This document shows positions 13,443 through 25,800 of a stretch of DNA of 64,000 nucleotides, in pieces. The notes under the pieces are model-generated. The model was given only the letters and a program-made list of their open reading frames with translations. It had not been told where the DNA came from and ran no database searches. This stretch comes from Calycina herbarum (Eukaryota; Ascomycota; Leotiomycetes; Helotiales; Pezizellaceae), in assembly GCA_001414485.1 (NCBI GenBank), contig LLEY01000067.1:62001-126000 (forward strand). The letters are read 5' to 3'. Position 1 is the stretch's first letter; every line of letters begins with the position of its first letter. The position numbers and the translations under genes were made by a program.

Positions 13443-16400
13443 CTATTCTAGGAGTAAAGGGAGCTCGATATAACTAGATAAGCTAAAATAGAACTAGAAG
13501 AATTATACTATCTATTAATAAAAGAACTATAGTTTATAGAAACAGTTTAGGAAATAATAGTATAATAGATATAATATAAACTAAGTTCGACCTTAGACTA
13601 GTTATTATAGAAGCAGTTTAAAAGAATATTACTAAAACCTACTAGAATAGTAGGATATTATTAGATATATAAAGTAGTATTATTAGACGAAGAAGGAGTA
13701 GTATTCTTTCCTTAGTCCTAGATTTAGGCTATTAAGGAAAAGAATTTAAGAGACTATATATTTAAGGTTTATTATATAAAACTAGAGATAAGTATACTAG
13801 AGGCTACTTTAGATTATCTATATATAGGAGAACTATAGTCTATAAAAGCTATTTTAAAAACTAGTTATAAATAGATCTAATATAATTATAAATAAATACT
13901 AAAGCGATTTATAAGAGGAATTCCTAAAACTATAGGAATCGTAGAATATAGATTAGTATATAAGATAGTATATACTAATAAGAAAAGAGTAAGATTCTTT
14001 CTATAGTATAAGAATAAGAAGAGAAAGAGTTATAATCGAGAAAATCGATCTTTTAAAGTCTAATATATTAAAGCAAAGTTAAACACTACTTTAAGAGAAA
14101 GACAGTTAGTAGTAACTATAGAAATATAAGAGAAAAAGTTATAAGTTATAATAGACTTAGGAGTAATAAGTAACTTTATCTCTCTAATAGCTTAAGAGAA
14201 GCTAAACATTCTAATTAAAGGGATAAGACTATATTAACTAGGAGTAGTCGATAGAATAGATATTATATACTAAAATAGAATTATTAATTAGTAAACTATT
14301 TTAATAAGAATTAATATTAAAAGATACTATTTAAATATATAATTTAATATCGTTAAAATAAGAAGTAAGGAAGTAATACTTAGTATACTATAGATTTAGA
14401 AATATAATCTAGAAATCGACTTAAAGGCTAGAATAATAACCTTTAGTTAATATAAATACGTAGGTTCGTATTTATAACTTTAAAGCCAGAACGAGGTTAG
14501 CGCTACCTCTTCTAAAGCACTAGAACACCTTACCTAGAGTCCTCTACAGGTTAGTAAGGAAGCTAATAACGAAATACCTATGTAGTATAGAGAATTTAAG
14601 GCTTTATTCGAAAACCTAGAAGACTTATAAGCCTTACTAAAACATCGTTTATAAGATTATAAGATTAAATTAAAAGAGGGTTATTATCTCTTAAAGTAGA
14701 AGCTTTAGTTATATAACTAGAAAAGCCTATAAAGAATAGAAAGTTATATAAAGAAAGGTATTAAGAAGAGATATATTAGAAGATCTAAGTTACTAATTAT
14801 CTTAAATATACTTATTATTAAGAAAAAGGATAACCTAGATAAGAGAGTATATATTAATTACTACGAAGTAAATCACACTATAATTAAGGACGCTTATCTG
14901 CTACTATCTAGCTAATACTTATAGAATAAGTTAGATACAGTAGTATAATTTATAAAACTAGATTAATAAAATACTTATAGACTTATATAAATAAAAGTTA
15001 GAGATGAATAAAAGATAGTATTTACCTTACTATTAGGCCTTTATAAATATATAGTTATACTATTTAGGCTCTATAATATACTAGCTATATATTAGAGATA
15101 AAATAATAATATTTTAAGAGATCTTTTAAGAGTAATAGTAATCTATTATCTAGATAATATCTTAATCTTCTTAGAAAAAGAAGAAGAATATAAAAGATAT
15201 ATTAAAGAAGTTTTATAATAACTTATAAAAGTAAACTCTTAGTTAAAACTCTTGAAATATAAGTTTAGAGTAACTTAGACACTTTTCCTAGAATAGGTAT
15301 TTAGCTTAGAGAAAATAGAAATAGATCTAGTAAAGATCTAAGACATCTTAAACTAGAAGTTACTAGAGAATATAAAAGATATACAGTCCTTTCTTAGATT
15401 TATAAACTTCTACTATCTATTTATATAAGACTATATAAAGATTACTAAACCAATGTTAGTACTAGTTAAAAAAGCTATTAAGTTTATATAGAATAAATAA
15501 GCAGAGAATACTTTTTAGAAAATTAAAGCAAAGTTTATAAAGAAACCTATTCTATATGATTTTAATATAGATAAACCTAGTATAATTAAAATAGACGCTT
15601 TAGACATAGTAGTAGGTATAATTCACTTATAGCTAAATAATAAAGGAAAACTTATACTTATTATATATTATTCTAAAACATTTAACTTAATATAACAAAA
15701 CTATAGTATCTTTAATAAGGAACTACTTACTATAGTATTAGCTCTAGAATACTAGAGAATTTATTTATAGCTAGTAAAACACCTAGTTATAGTTTTATCT
15801 AACTATAAAAACCTTAAAACGTTTATAATAACTAAAGAACTTATAATAAGACGATTAGCTAAATAGTTAGAGATATTAGAAGGATTTAATATTATTATTC
15901 GATATATAAAGAGAACGTTAAATACTTAAGCTAATGCTCTTAGCTAGAAACCTAGATACGAGAGAAATAATAAGTATAAGAAGATTATAATCTTAAAAAC
16001 TCTTAAGAATAGAGACTTAGTACCTACTATATATAAGATAGTAGTAATAAACGACATCTAGATAGATAAGATTTAAAATATATATAAAGGTTATAACTAG
16101 TATATAAAAGGAAAGCTATAGGTTCCTAGTTTATATATTAAGGAGTTTATATAGGAATACTACGCTACGCCCGCTTACGACTACTAAGGAATTCGTAGAA
16201 CCTTCTAGAGTATAAGATAACACTACTATATTAATCGATTATCTATAATAGTTAAGAAAGTAATAGTAGAATATAATACCTATACTAGGAATAAGGCTTC
16301 CCGCTGTGCCTCTTATAGACAGATAAATACTACTCTAATACTATAAATACCTTAGAAATTAATATCTATAGATTTTATTATTAAGTTACTAAAATCTAAA

Positions 16401-17916
16401 GATCTAATAATAAGAGTTAAGTATAACACGATCCTAGTTATTATAGAACGACTTATAAAGTATATAATTCTAATAGTATATATAGAGTTAAGTATAGCTA
16501 AGGAATTAGTATTCGTATTCCTTAGAGAAGTAGTCTTAAAACATAGACTACTAGAAGAAATACTCTTAGATAGAGATAAGCTTTTTATTTTAAAATTTTA
16601 GATTACTCTTATAGAATAATTAGATATGAAAAGAAAGCTCTCTATAGCTTTTTACTCTTAAACAAATAGAGGAAACGAATAGATAAATTAAGTAGTTAAA
16701 ACATACCTTCGTTACTATATAAACTACTAGTAAGATAACTAGGTAGAACTACTACCTCTAGTATAGTTTACTTATAATAGTTTAGTAACAGAAACAACAC
16801 TTATTATACTATTTTATACTAACTTTAGATATAAGTTATTAGCGTATTAAGAACTACTATCTATAACTATTAACAACTAACTCGCTTATATTCATATCTC
16901 GAAAATCAAAGGGCTATATAAGGAACTTATAAAGGATTTGTAATTTATAGCCGAAAGGAACGCGTACTACTATAACAAACGACGTAGTTAGGAGCTAATA
17001 CTAAAAGAGAGAGATAAAGTCTACTTAGTATAAAAAAACATTGATATAAAAAGACTAAGTAATAAACTAGATTATAAAAAACTTAGACTATTTAAAATCA
17101 AACGAGTTAAGAGACCTTTAAATTATAAATTAGTACTACTAAGGATAATAAACATCTACCTAGTATTCTATATATCCTTACTCGAACTAGCACTACTAGG
17201 AGCACTACTAGCTCTAATTATAGAAATTTAACTAGTAAACCTAAACGCTGAGTACGAAGTTAAGAGGATTCTTAACTATAAACTAGTTAGAGGACAGGTT
17301 AAGTACTTAATTAAATAGTTAGATTACCTATACTTAGAGAATATATAAGAACTAAAAGGTAACCTTAACTATTGTCTAAGAGAACTTCAGAAGTTCTACT
17401 AATAAAACCTAGGGCTGTCTAGAACTTAGGACTAGGGTTAGACAAGGACATATTATTAGAAAGTACCTATTTAACGAAAGAAGCTATTTCAAAGATAGGA
17501 AACTAGGCAGAAGAAGATTCAGAAGAAGGACTCGAAGGAGGAGGACTTAGAGAAGTAATAGAGAATCGTTTACACATAGAGCTAAAGAAAAATCGATATA
17601 TAGATATTCGAGGCCTAGGAATAGAAACGATAAGATAGCTAGGGTTATTATAGAACCTTTTTAACCAAATATACTTAGAATAGTAAGAGGATTTAAAGAG
17701 CTCTAGGAGACATCGACAGGACTGTTTATAATAAAAAGAATAAGTCTTAGCTAGACGTTATACGGTTTTAATCTATATAGTAAGAGCTAAACACTCTTTT
17801 CGTTTTATATATAAAGAGAATATGTTTATATATAAGAGAAAGTTAATATCTTTCTAATAAATATATTTTAGATTCGTATTCTAGTATAGAGACACGCTAG
17901 GCTAAGAAGGGGATAG

Positions 17917-18376
17917 TATTACGAATCACGTATTAGCACGTAATAAAGTAAAGTCTAAGCGACGCTCTAATAGAACGAGTACTATTATAACCTTAGAAGG
18001 AAGAAAGGATTAGATATAGTAGGATATATAATCCTAGGATCTTATTATAGTTATATTATATAACTCGGTTAGGAGTAGTTAGGTAATAGAGTCTACTTTT
18101 AAAGAGCCCTAGAAATAAAGTCGGACTCTATCTTCGAGACTCCTGCTAAGAAGGACTCTAATATAAACGAAGGTTCTATATAAGACTAGCACGTCTGCTA
18201 TTAGATAGGAGCTTCGTACTTAACTTTAGTTATTAATCTTATTATCTTATTTAACATCTTTAATATAAGTAACGAGTTTACTTCTAAGTAAACAACCCGG
18301 CGTATTTATACTTCTTACTATATACTAACCTTCGAGACTTAGTTATCTTTGTTTAGTTCGTTTAAGTTTCGTTATA
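17917..18376 (+). repeat. 3' LTR of element A
   Basis: About 460 bp, direct repeat of 11229-11689. The first bases read TATTACGAATCACG against TGTCACGAATCACG in the left copy, which are RIP-type changes. The interior before it ends in AGGGGATAG, a likely remnant of the polypurine tract. Confidence 0.85.
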
Positions 18377-19120
18377 ATAGAGTATTTTAAAGATTTTACC
18401 GATAGATATAAATTAATAATAAACTACTATACTAAATTCTATATAAAACATAGTATTATCTTAATACTATATCCTTCTACTTTACTAGATATAAATACTA
18501 TAGAGAAGTACTAGCAGTAGATTAAACAACGACTTCATAGAAGATAATACTAATCTACTACTATAGAGGAGATACGCTAAGCCGTGATTAAGAACTAGAA
18601 CACTATACCTCAAAAATAGATAAATAAGATAATTCTAAAATAGAAATATTAGATTAATATATTTATACAACGCTATAGATAGTCTACTTCTAATTAAATT
18701 AAGTTACTATTTATAAATGTAATAATTTATCGTAAGAATACTCTGAACGCACGGACTTATAGATCCCGGCTTATAACGATCCGCTACTAGACCAGCTATA
18801 GGAACTAGGACTATCTATTATAGTTAACAGGTATAACGAATAGGATGTAGACTAAGTACTAGCCTCTAGAGGCTATTACAGAAAATTATAATACCGGGTT
18901 TAATAGGTACAAAGCGAGCCAGACCCGGCCTAGTACCTAGCTTATAACTTTATAAGCTGCCTATATAAGCTTTAAGAGTTTCACGCTCTAAATCCTTCTC
19001 TCCCAGGGCCTCCTAGATACTTAGTAGAATGGTTACAGAGCTGGGAAGATAGTATAGACGAGCCGGAATATTATAAGAACGAGGATAAATTACCTATAGA
19101 GTAGTAGGTTTAGAGCTCGC
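18377..19120 (+). mobile_element. C-terminal end of a chromovirus-like pol
   Basis: From about 18.8 kb the plus-strand translation resembles the integrase/chromodomain tails at 38.4-38.7 kb and 41.6-41.9 kb: a hydrophobic segment, then a conserved P-G-P-P-R segment near 19010, W-x-x-W-E-D near 19040, then an acidic end. It resumes after a solo LTR as a purine tract (19380-19393) and another LTR start. The protein is still fairly open here, with few stops, so this copy suffered less RIP than most. Confidence 0.6.
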
Positions 19121-19362
19121 TATTAGAGCTTATAGCAAGTGCTAATAAATTAAATAACAGAGGCTATCTATATATAAGAAGATTCGATTATCCTTTCCAA
19201 GCCAGAGTTCTTACTAACTTATATACTCAGTTAGCTCTTTCTAGAGAGTTCTGCCAAGGGTACTCTCGAAGGTTCTGTTACGTCTATGCGTTGCCAAGCG
19301 AGGTCACGTGAATGCGTCGCTGGAGTACTCCGAGACTTATTCCACAGGTGTAACCCTTAACA
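19121..19362. repeat. Solo LTR of the L2 family
   Basis: 242 bp, same family as 4579-4820. It is flanked by CTCGC on both sides (19116-19120 and 19363-19367), a clean 5-bp target-site duplication. It retains more CpA/TpG than the other two copies, which suggests a later insertion or weaker RIP. Confidence 0.92.
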
Positions 19363-19396
19363 CTCGCGGGCGAGCTCTACTTAAAGAGGGGGGTAA

Positions 19397-19680
19397 TATT
19401 ACAGACCTGGCCACCGCCGAGCACGTGACTCGCGTACGGCTACTCGCCGGCGTCCGCAAAGCCTGCTATTCCTAGCCTGGCCTAGAACTATTCCTACCTA
19501 GGCTAGGAACTATTTCTACAAACGGATCGACATTCCTATAACTTATCGATTCCTTAGCTATCTCTATATTATAAGACCTCTAGAAGTCTCCTCTTTCCTT
19601 CTCTTCTCTTCTATAGCTTTAGATCTTTAATTAAGCTACCTCTTACTTCTCTAATTATCTACTACACCTATATATACTAT
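19397..19680 (+). repeat. LTR start of the chromovirus that ends at 19396
   Basis: Follows the purine tract AAAGAGGGGGG directly and begins TATTACAGACCTGGCC, related to the LTR starts at 32901 (TATTACAGCGCTGGTCC) and 41908. The right end is not clear; it must lie before about 19735, where a different element begins. Confidence 0.5.
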
Positions 19681-19736
19681 AGGTAAGGATAACTACTAGA
19701 GAGCTAGCAGATTAGGTTTGTTATATTAAAGAGAAG

Positions 19737-20283
19737 ATAAAACCAAGTTCTTATAAAGTACTCTAAATCGGTGAGAAAACGAGGTATTAGATAATTATTA
19801 GTAATAATATTTAACTAGCTAATACTCTACCTCCGACTCTCTACTTTAGTAAGGAGTTCTTACTTTCTTTTATCTTCTAGCCGGATTCTAGATGTCTAAT
19901 TTAAATCGGATACGAATCGAAGAAGTACGCTATCTATTAGAACGAAAGATAAGAATAAGTAACCTCTTAGCTAAGTTATTACTATCTTCTACGATATTAA
20001 TTTCTAAATTCCGACTTTTCCGTCTCTAACTTCTATCTAAATCCTCTCTAATATATAGAATAATCGAGGGATTAGACTATATACTCTTTTAGCGAATACT
20101 TTACTTTAGTAGAAAATACCCGATATAGGTAATATCTACGAATAAGGCCGGCTACGACTCGTATTCTATCTTTCGCTAAACACCTCGCTTAATAAACTAT
20201 ATTCTATATAATAATCCTTCTACTACCGATACTACACCGATAATACGAAGCCTCGAGGACGAGTCTTTTTCAAGAGAGAGAGA
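19737..20283 (+). mobile_element. Internally deleted G-family Gypsy fragment
   Basis: The start matches element G near 31170-31210 (ttcttataaagtactc and gggaaaacgaggta-type segments) and the end matches the sequence before G's 3' LTR (acgagtcttttt, then a purine tract gagagagag). The G interior normally between these points, including reverse transcriptase, is missing. Confidence 0.6.
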
Positions 20284-20617
20284 TATAATAGCTAGCTATT
20301 AATAGAATTACTAAACTATCGAAATAGCTAAGAATACGTGCCGAGTATAATATAGTATAGATAGTTATAGAACGGTAGATACTAAGGGCACGGAATAGGA
20401 TTATAATATAGTTTTAGTTTTAGGATTATTAGAACTGAATTAGTATAGACTTTTGTTATTATCTAGCTCTCTTATATATAGATACTCTTACTCTCTCTTA
20501 AGAAAAGACTAGTTTAGTCTTTTCCTTCGTATTAGAGCCTAGTATTTAAGTATGTTATTCTATCGAACGTACTTCTATATACCTCTTTTATAGTAGTATC
20601 TGTTTTATACTATTATA
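20284..20617 (+). repeat. LTR of the G family
   Basis: 334 bp from TATAATAGC to ACTATTATA. It shares the 3' half (AGTCTTTTCCTTCGTATTAGAG and following) with LTRs at 22845, 29184, 41239 and 59361. It is the 3' LTR of the deleted copy to its left. Confidence 0.75.
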
Positions 20618-21337
20618 GCTATAATAGTTACGAAAACTCTTTAAGAGATACTAGACGTCGGCTAAGCGAATATAGTAAAAGCTTAAGAAAAGAAAGAATA
20701 AGACGTAAATAGACATAGACGAGAAGTAGACTTTAGAGTTAGTAATATAGTTTTTATTACTATAAAAGACTAGGTTACTTAAAGGCCTAGCTGGAAAATA
20801 GACTATTAGATAGCTAGACCTTTTAAGATTCTTAAGAAAGTAGACTCTGTCTTTCGACTCTAGTTACTATCCTCTATTAGAGTCTATCTTATCTTCGTAC
20901 TAGAGAAGTTATATAAAGCTTTAGACGATCCTCTACCTAGATAAGTAAGTATATTACTTCTACTAATTATCGTTAATAAGAAAGAAGAATAGGAGGTTAA
21001 AGAAGTACTTATAAGTAGAAAGTAATAGAAGACTCTTTACTACTAAATAAAGTAGAAAGGTTATAATAAGAATCTTAACTAGTATTTAGCTTACTACGTA
21101 GCCTACGTACTATATATAGTAAAGGAATTCTATTTAGCGAATCTAATAGCTAACGGTTATTATAAGCCGAATGTAATAAGGTTAATAGATAAGGTTGTCT
21201 TATTATAAGAAGAATTAACTAAGAAAGAAAAGAGAAGAAGTCTATTCTACGTACGAGGAAAGAGGTTTTATACGTAGAGGCTATATATAATTACCGGTTG
21301 TTAGAACGATATTAGAACCTCTTACGTCGAGGTTACG
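20618..21337 (+). pseudogene. Unidentified degraded coding region
   Basis: One plus-strand frame from about 20.7 to 21.3 kb is interrupted mostly by TAG/TAA at positions expected from RIP, and between stops it is hydrophilic and lysine/glutamate-rich with several tyrosines. I do not recognise a reverse transcriptase, integrase or DDE transposase motif in it. It ends at a 48-bp inverted repeat (21338-21385). It may be transposon-borne or a captured host gene fragment. Confidence 0.35.
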
Positions 21338-22264
21338 TTTTATACGAAGGTCGGTAGACCGAGTACTCTTCGGGTGTAAACTGTTACAACGGTCCTCTAA
21401 GAGCTCTTCCTTTGTAGCTAGAGGCGTACGAGATAGAAAGAAACAATTACAGCGAATTAGAAAGTAACAACTCTGTATCTAAGAAGGATAAAACGGCTTA
21501 GTTAGAGAGAGCCTGGTTAAAGAGAGAGATAGTATAATAGTCCTAGTTATATACGACCGGATCACGTACAACCACGTAACTAGTGCCACCGAGGTTCTAC
21601 CGAAGTCTCGCTTAGTATAGATAAATAGAGACAGAGTGTACTAACTCTCCTCTTCTCTCTTTAGTTTAGTTTTCCTCGAATATAAGTACTATTCTACGAG
21701 TACTTCTTTTAGTATATTTATAGAGAGCTGTTATATATATCGTCTTTATTACTCGCGACTAAAGCAACGCGAGTAATTAACGTTATATAATATTCTTTAA
21801 CTAAAGAAAATTCTTAAATTATTTAGTTAGTATAAACGATTCTTTCTTTTACTATAAGAGTCTTTAATATACTTATTCTATTAGAGCGCTGTCTAGACTT
21901 TACTCTTTATATACTAGTATATAATTCGTAATATTAGATTATAAAAAAAGTAAGTAAATTTAAAGTTAACTTATAACTGACTATATTAGCTTATATATAT
22001 TATTAATAGAAGTAAGTTCTAGTATTAATTTTATAATCTATTAGTATAAAATATATCTAATTTTTTTTATAACTATCTTAAGCTTACTAAATAGCTTACT
22101 TAGTAAGATAGTCTACTCTTTAATATATTTATATTTACTCTAATAAATAGCTATTTATATTATAGGTTATAAGAGCTTATTTAGATCTATATTTATATCT
22201 AAAAATTAAGTGTTTATAACAGTTTATATCTAAAGAGTACTCGGTCTACCGACCTTCGTATAAA
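21338..22264. repeat. Imperfect 48-bp inverted repeats enclosing LTR fragments
   Basis: 21338-21385 (TTTATACGAAGGTCGGTAGA...) and 22217-22264 are reverse complements with a few RIP-type differences. Outer flanks are also partly inverted (gaggttacg on the left, cgtgacctaacg on the right). About 830 bp lies between them: an LTR start at 21533 (TATAATAGTCC, with a sister near 42431) and a reversed LTR variant of the A family to about 21937. This could be a TIR element filled by later insertions, or two inverted copies of one terminus. Confidence 0.5.
21726..21937 (-). repeat. Reversed LTR variant of the A family
   Basis: It shares the segment TATTAGAGCGCTGTCTAGAC...TTCGTAATA with bases 292-347, and a GCGAG/ATTAACGTTATATAA block with bases 120-175. 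It is therefore a second copy of the LTR variant seen at the left window edge. The interior on its left is not recognisable. Confidence 0.5.
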
Positions 22265-22265
22265 C

Positions 22266-22844
22266 ACGTGACCTAACGTAATAACCTCGGTAATTACCTT
22301 AAGGTAATTACCTTACTTATAATTACCTTACTCGGTAATCACTTTACTAATCTATAATAAGAGCTTAAGGTTTACTACCTCGGTAATTACCTTAGTAATA
22401 AAAGCCTTATAGCTTATACTTACTAAGGAACCTCGAAGTAAGAGATATAAGACCTCTTTCCTTCTACGTAGAATAGACATCTCTTCTTAGTTAATTCTTC
22501 TTAGAATAAAGACAACCTTATCTATTAACCTCTTTATATTCAGCTTATAATAATATATTATATAGATATATTAAACCTATAGCTATTTATAAAGCATTGT
22601 TTTAGACTATAAACTATAGTTTATCTCTTCTTTCTAGTCTAAATTCTATAAAATCCTTAGTATAAAGCTTAAGCTATCTACTGCTTTCTACTCTTAAACT
22701 AACGAATAAACTAAAATAATAAACTAATAGATTAATCAACGTCTATAGTCTTTTATTAGTTACTACTAGGACAACTAGAGCGAACTTGTCTCTATTTTAG
22801 ACTACGCCTAGCTTACGCTTTTATATAAGAGTCTAGAAAAGCTT
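22266..22844 (+). mobile_element. Left part of chromovirus-like element H
   Basis: 22266-22520 resembles the H 3' LTR (ACGTGACCTCGGTAATCACC block and CTTATAGCTTATACTTACT block at 41955-42090). From about 22530 the sequence matches integrase-coding sequence of element F at 37630-37930. Most of gag and pol is missing between these two parts. The element is interrupted at 22844 and resumes at 28756. Confidence 0.6.
22289..22312. repeat. 24-bp perfect palindrome
   Basis: Two GGTAATTACC decamers around TTAA form a perfect palindrome, and further GGTAATTACC or near copies follow within 90 bp (22321-22329, 22336-22345, 22383-22392). Confidence 0.9.
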
Positions 22845-25800
22845 TATAATAGAACTATTAGAAATTGATCGGAATAATCGAAATTAGAATTACCGAGTCT
22901 ATATACTAAATAGGATACGATATAGATGTTATTTCAGGATTTAGAAAAGCTAGATAGCTTCTAGACTTACTATTATCCGAACCTCTTATAAATAGCTGCC
23001 TTCTCTCTATCGAGAAAGACTAATTTAGTCTTTTCCTTCGTATTAGAGCCTAGTATTCGGATATGTTATTCTATTGAACGTACTTCTATATACCTCTTTT
23101 ATAGTAGTATCCGTTTCGTATTATTTATTTATTTATTTATCTCTATTTAATATTAAGCGGAGAATAGCTCGCGTAGGCTAAATCTTAAAAGTGTTCTAAA
23201 AGAGAGCAAATAACGCTAGAGAGGTGCTCTAGGCTATAGGGATAGTAAACGAGTAAGCTAATTTATAAGAGATAGTTTAAAGAGAAGCTCTACTTTTAGA
23301 ACAGCTCTTGTTCTTAATTAGTTTATAGAATTAGAGAAAGATAAAGAAGATATATAAGTAAAGAGAAAAGAAAGGAAAAGAGAGTTAAGCTATCTCGAAG
23401 GATAGATTTTTATAAAGAACTTAGTTTTAGCGTAGATCTTACTAAAGAGTTCCTCGTAGCTAGGTCTGAAAAGAAGTTAAGAGTTTCCCTCCGCCTTAGC
23501 TAATAGCCTTAGGTCTTTGTTATTTGCTAGCCTATAGTAGAGTAGGTAGAATTGTGTTTTTACTCTTTTACACTTATAATTCCCTGATTCTAGTAATATA
23601 TCGAGGTAGAAGAAGCGGAGGTAATATGCTATAAAGTCTCCGTGTCTAGTTCGAGCTGTAATTAGCTAAGCTAGGACCTCTCTTAGTAGCTAGAGAGTCT
23701 TAGGTTTTAAAAGCTAGGAAGTAAGTTCTAGGTTTTTATAGATATCTAGGAGCGTTGTCTACTAGAGCTGATTTACGAGCCTGATCCCTGTCTCTTTAAA
23801 CTCTCTCTTAAGTATAGTAGTATAGAGTAGAGAGGAACTAGAAGAGAGTGTTTAAGCCGCTTTTCTTATAGCTTTGTCGGCTATTTAGTTGCTACGGATT
23901 CCTATATAACTAGAGTACTACCTTGTTTAAATCTTCTCTAGGTATAGCTAAGTAAAGCTATATATCTTATTAAAGGTCTTTTACGACGTGTTATAAGACT
24001 AGTAGGTTAGTTATAGTATAGCTTCGAGGTTGTCGAGGTAAACCTAGTACTTTATAACCGAGGCCTAGAAAGAGGAGTCTAGAGCTAGTTCTAGACTATA
24101 TAAGACAGCTTTGGCTTCTACGTCGTATATCTCTAATATTTTACCGAAGAGGAAGAGCCTTATATTTAGAACAACCCCTTCTCTTATAAGATATACGCTG
24201 CTACTAGTACTTTTGTCGTCTAAGCGAGAGCCGTCGGTAAATATAACCAGGTCTATAGACGAGACAGAGGTAAGGAATTTAAGGAATTCAGCTTTATAAG
24301 AGTGTTTATTACTACTAGGGCTTAGACCTACTACCTCGAGAAGGCGGGCCTACTAGTTAAACCCTCTATTCTATAGAAGGTCTTATATTAGGTCGATTTC
24401 TTCTAAGAGACAGAGGGGTTTAGAAGAGCGGTAAATAAGCCTAGCCTTTAAGCAAGGGTTATTTATACATCGTTTAAGCAGGTAAGCCGAGTCGAGTCGG
24501 CGAGTTCTAGCCTTAAATACTCTGCTTTTTACTATAAGAGCGATTTTAGCAGCCGATCTAGTTGTTTATAAAGCTTACTTAGTCTATTTCCTCTCTTATT
24601 CGACTAGAGTACTAGGTCTTATATCTAAAGTAGGCGATCTAGAAGATAGAAGTAGTAGTAACTTACTTAAGTAGATAAGAAGGTAAGCCTCTTATTATAT
24701 TTATTATTCCTTTAAGAGTATTAGCTATAAGTGTAGCCTTGCTCGTTATTCTTTTAACGTAGCTATAGAACGTAAGGCGGGGGTTAAAGAAGATACTAAG
24801 CTACCTAAGCTCTTACGTAGGTTCTATTATCTTCTCTTTAACTATAATAGAGAGAGAGAGCTGGATACTTCTCCCTTTTTACTTCCTTTTATAAGAGAAG
24901 TGTATAAGTTCTAACTTCTCAGCGTTAAAAGTAATACTCTTATCTATACCTTACTCTAAGGCACTAGCCACCTGCTCTATAAGAGCCTTAATATTCCCTG
25001 CCTTTAAGAGCTTAAAAGCAAGTAATCTAATATCGTCTACGTAACCGAATCTCTGTAATACTAGAAGAGAGCTAACTCTTAAGCTAAAGAGAGGCTAGAT
25101 ATAAAGTATAAAGAGAATAGACGAGATAGGCAAGCCTTAAGAAAGCCTGTATTAAAGCGGGGTAGAAGCTCTTATTTCCTCGTCTAGTTTTACTTTTACT
25201 AGTCTATTAGTTAAGAAAGAGGTAGCTTATTTAATAAAGTAATCCGGCTAACCTTACTCTCTTAGCCTTTTAATTAGGCGACTAGGAAGTACTACGTTAA
25301 AGGCCTCTTTAATATTAAGTATAAGAAGAGAGGCTTCCTATTTATCCGTAAGAGCTAACTTAATATCGAAGGTAAGGCAGGTAGTAAGGTCTATAGCAGC
25401 TCTTAAGAGAAGAGCCTCGAACTGGTTTTACCCTAGAATAGAGTACTTAATAGCTATCTAAGAGGCTCTCTTTATAAAGAGCCTTTTAAGCCTCTTTCTA
25501 AGGACTGAGAGTAAGGTAATTAGGCGATATACTTAGAGAGACGACTTATCTTTCTTATTAGGCTTTAGGATAATAGCGACGATAGTAGTACGAAAGATCT
25601 TTAGATAGAAACCTGCCTCTATATAGCCTTTGAATAAGAAGAGGACAAGATATAAGATCTGTAGCTAGGCTGCTTTAAGGACTCCTATTACTAGCTCGTC
25701 TTCTCCTAGCGCGGTAGAAGCTTTCCTAAGGATCGATTCCTCGACCTCGCGTAGTATAAGAACTGCCTAGAGAAGGGACTAAGTAGAGGTAGTTAGAGTA

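Larger units (their letters stand above)
11229..18376 (+). mobile_element. Gypsy-type LTR retrotransposon (A), RIP-degraded
   Basis: LTRs of about 461 bp flank 6.2 kb of interior. In order on the plus strand: a gag-like region (11.7-13.0 kb), a protease-like D-L-G-x-x-S-N-F segment near 14155-14185, reverse transcriptase with Y-L-D-N at 15147-15158, RNase H near 15.6-15.9 kb, and integrase near 16.1-17.1 kb. All frames are full of TAA/TAG. The flanking pentamers (ttaag, ataga) do not match. A perfect 38-bp inverted repeat lies at 13358-13442. Confidence 0.85.

Noticed and set aside
24111..24299. 62-codon plus-strand open frame inside the 23-28.7 kb region
   Set aside because: It lies antisense to the RNase H part of the minus-strand LINE and has no family resemblance; a chance open stretch.
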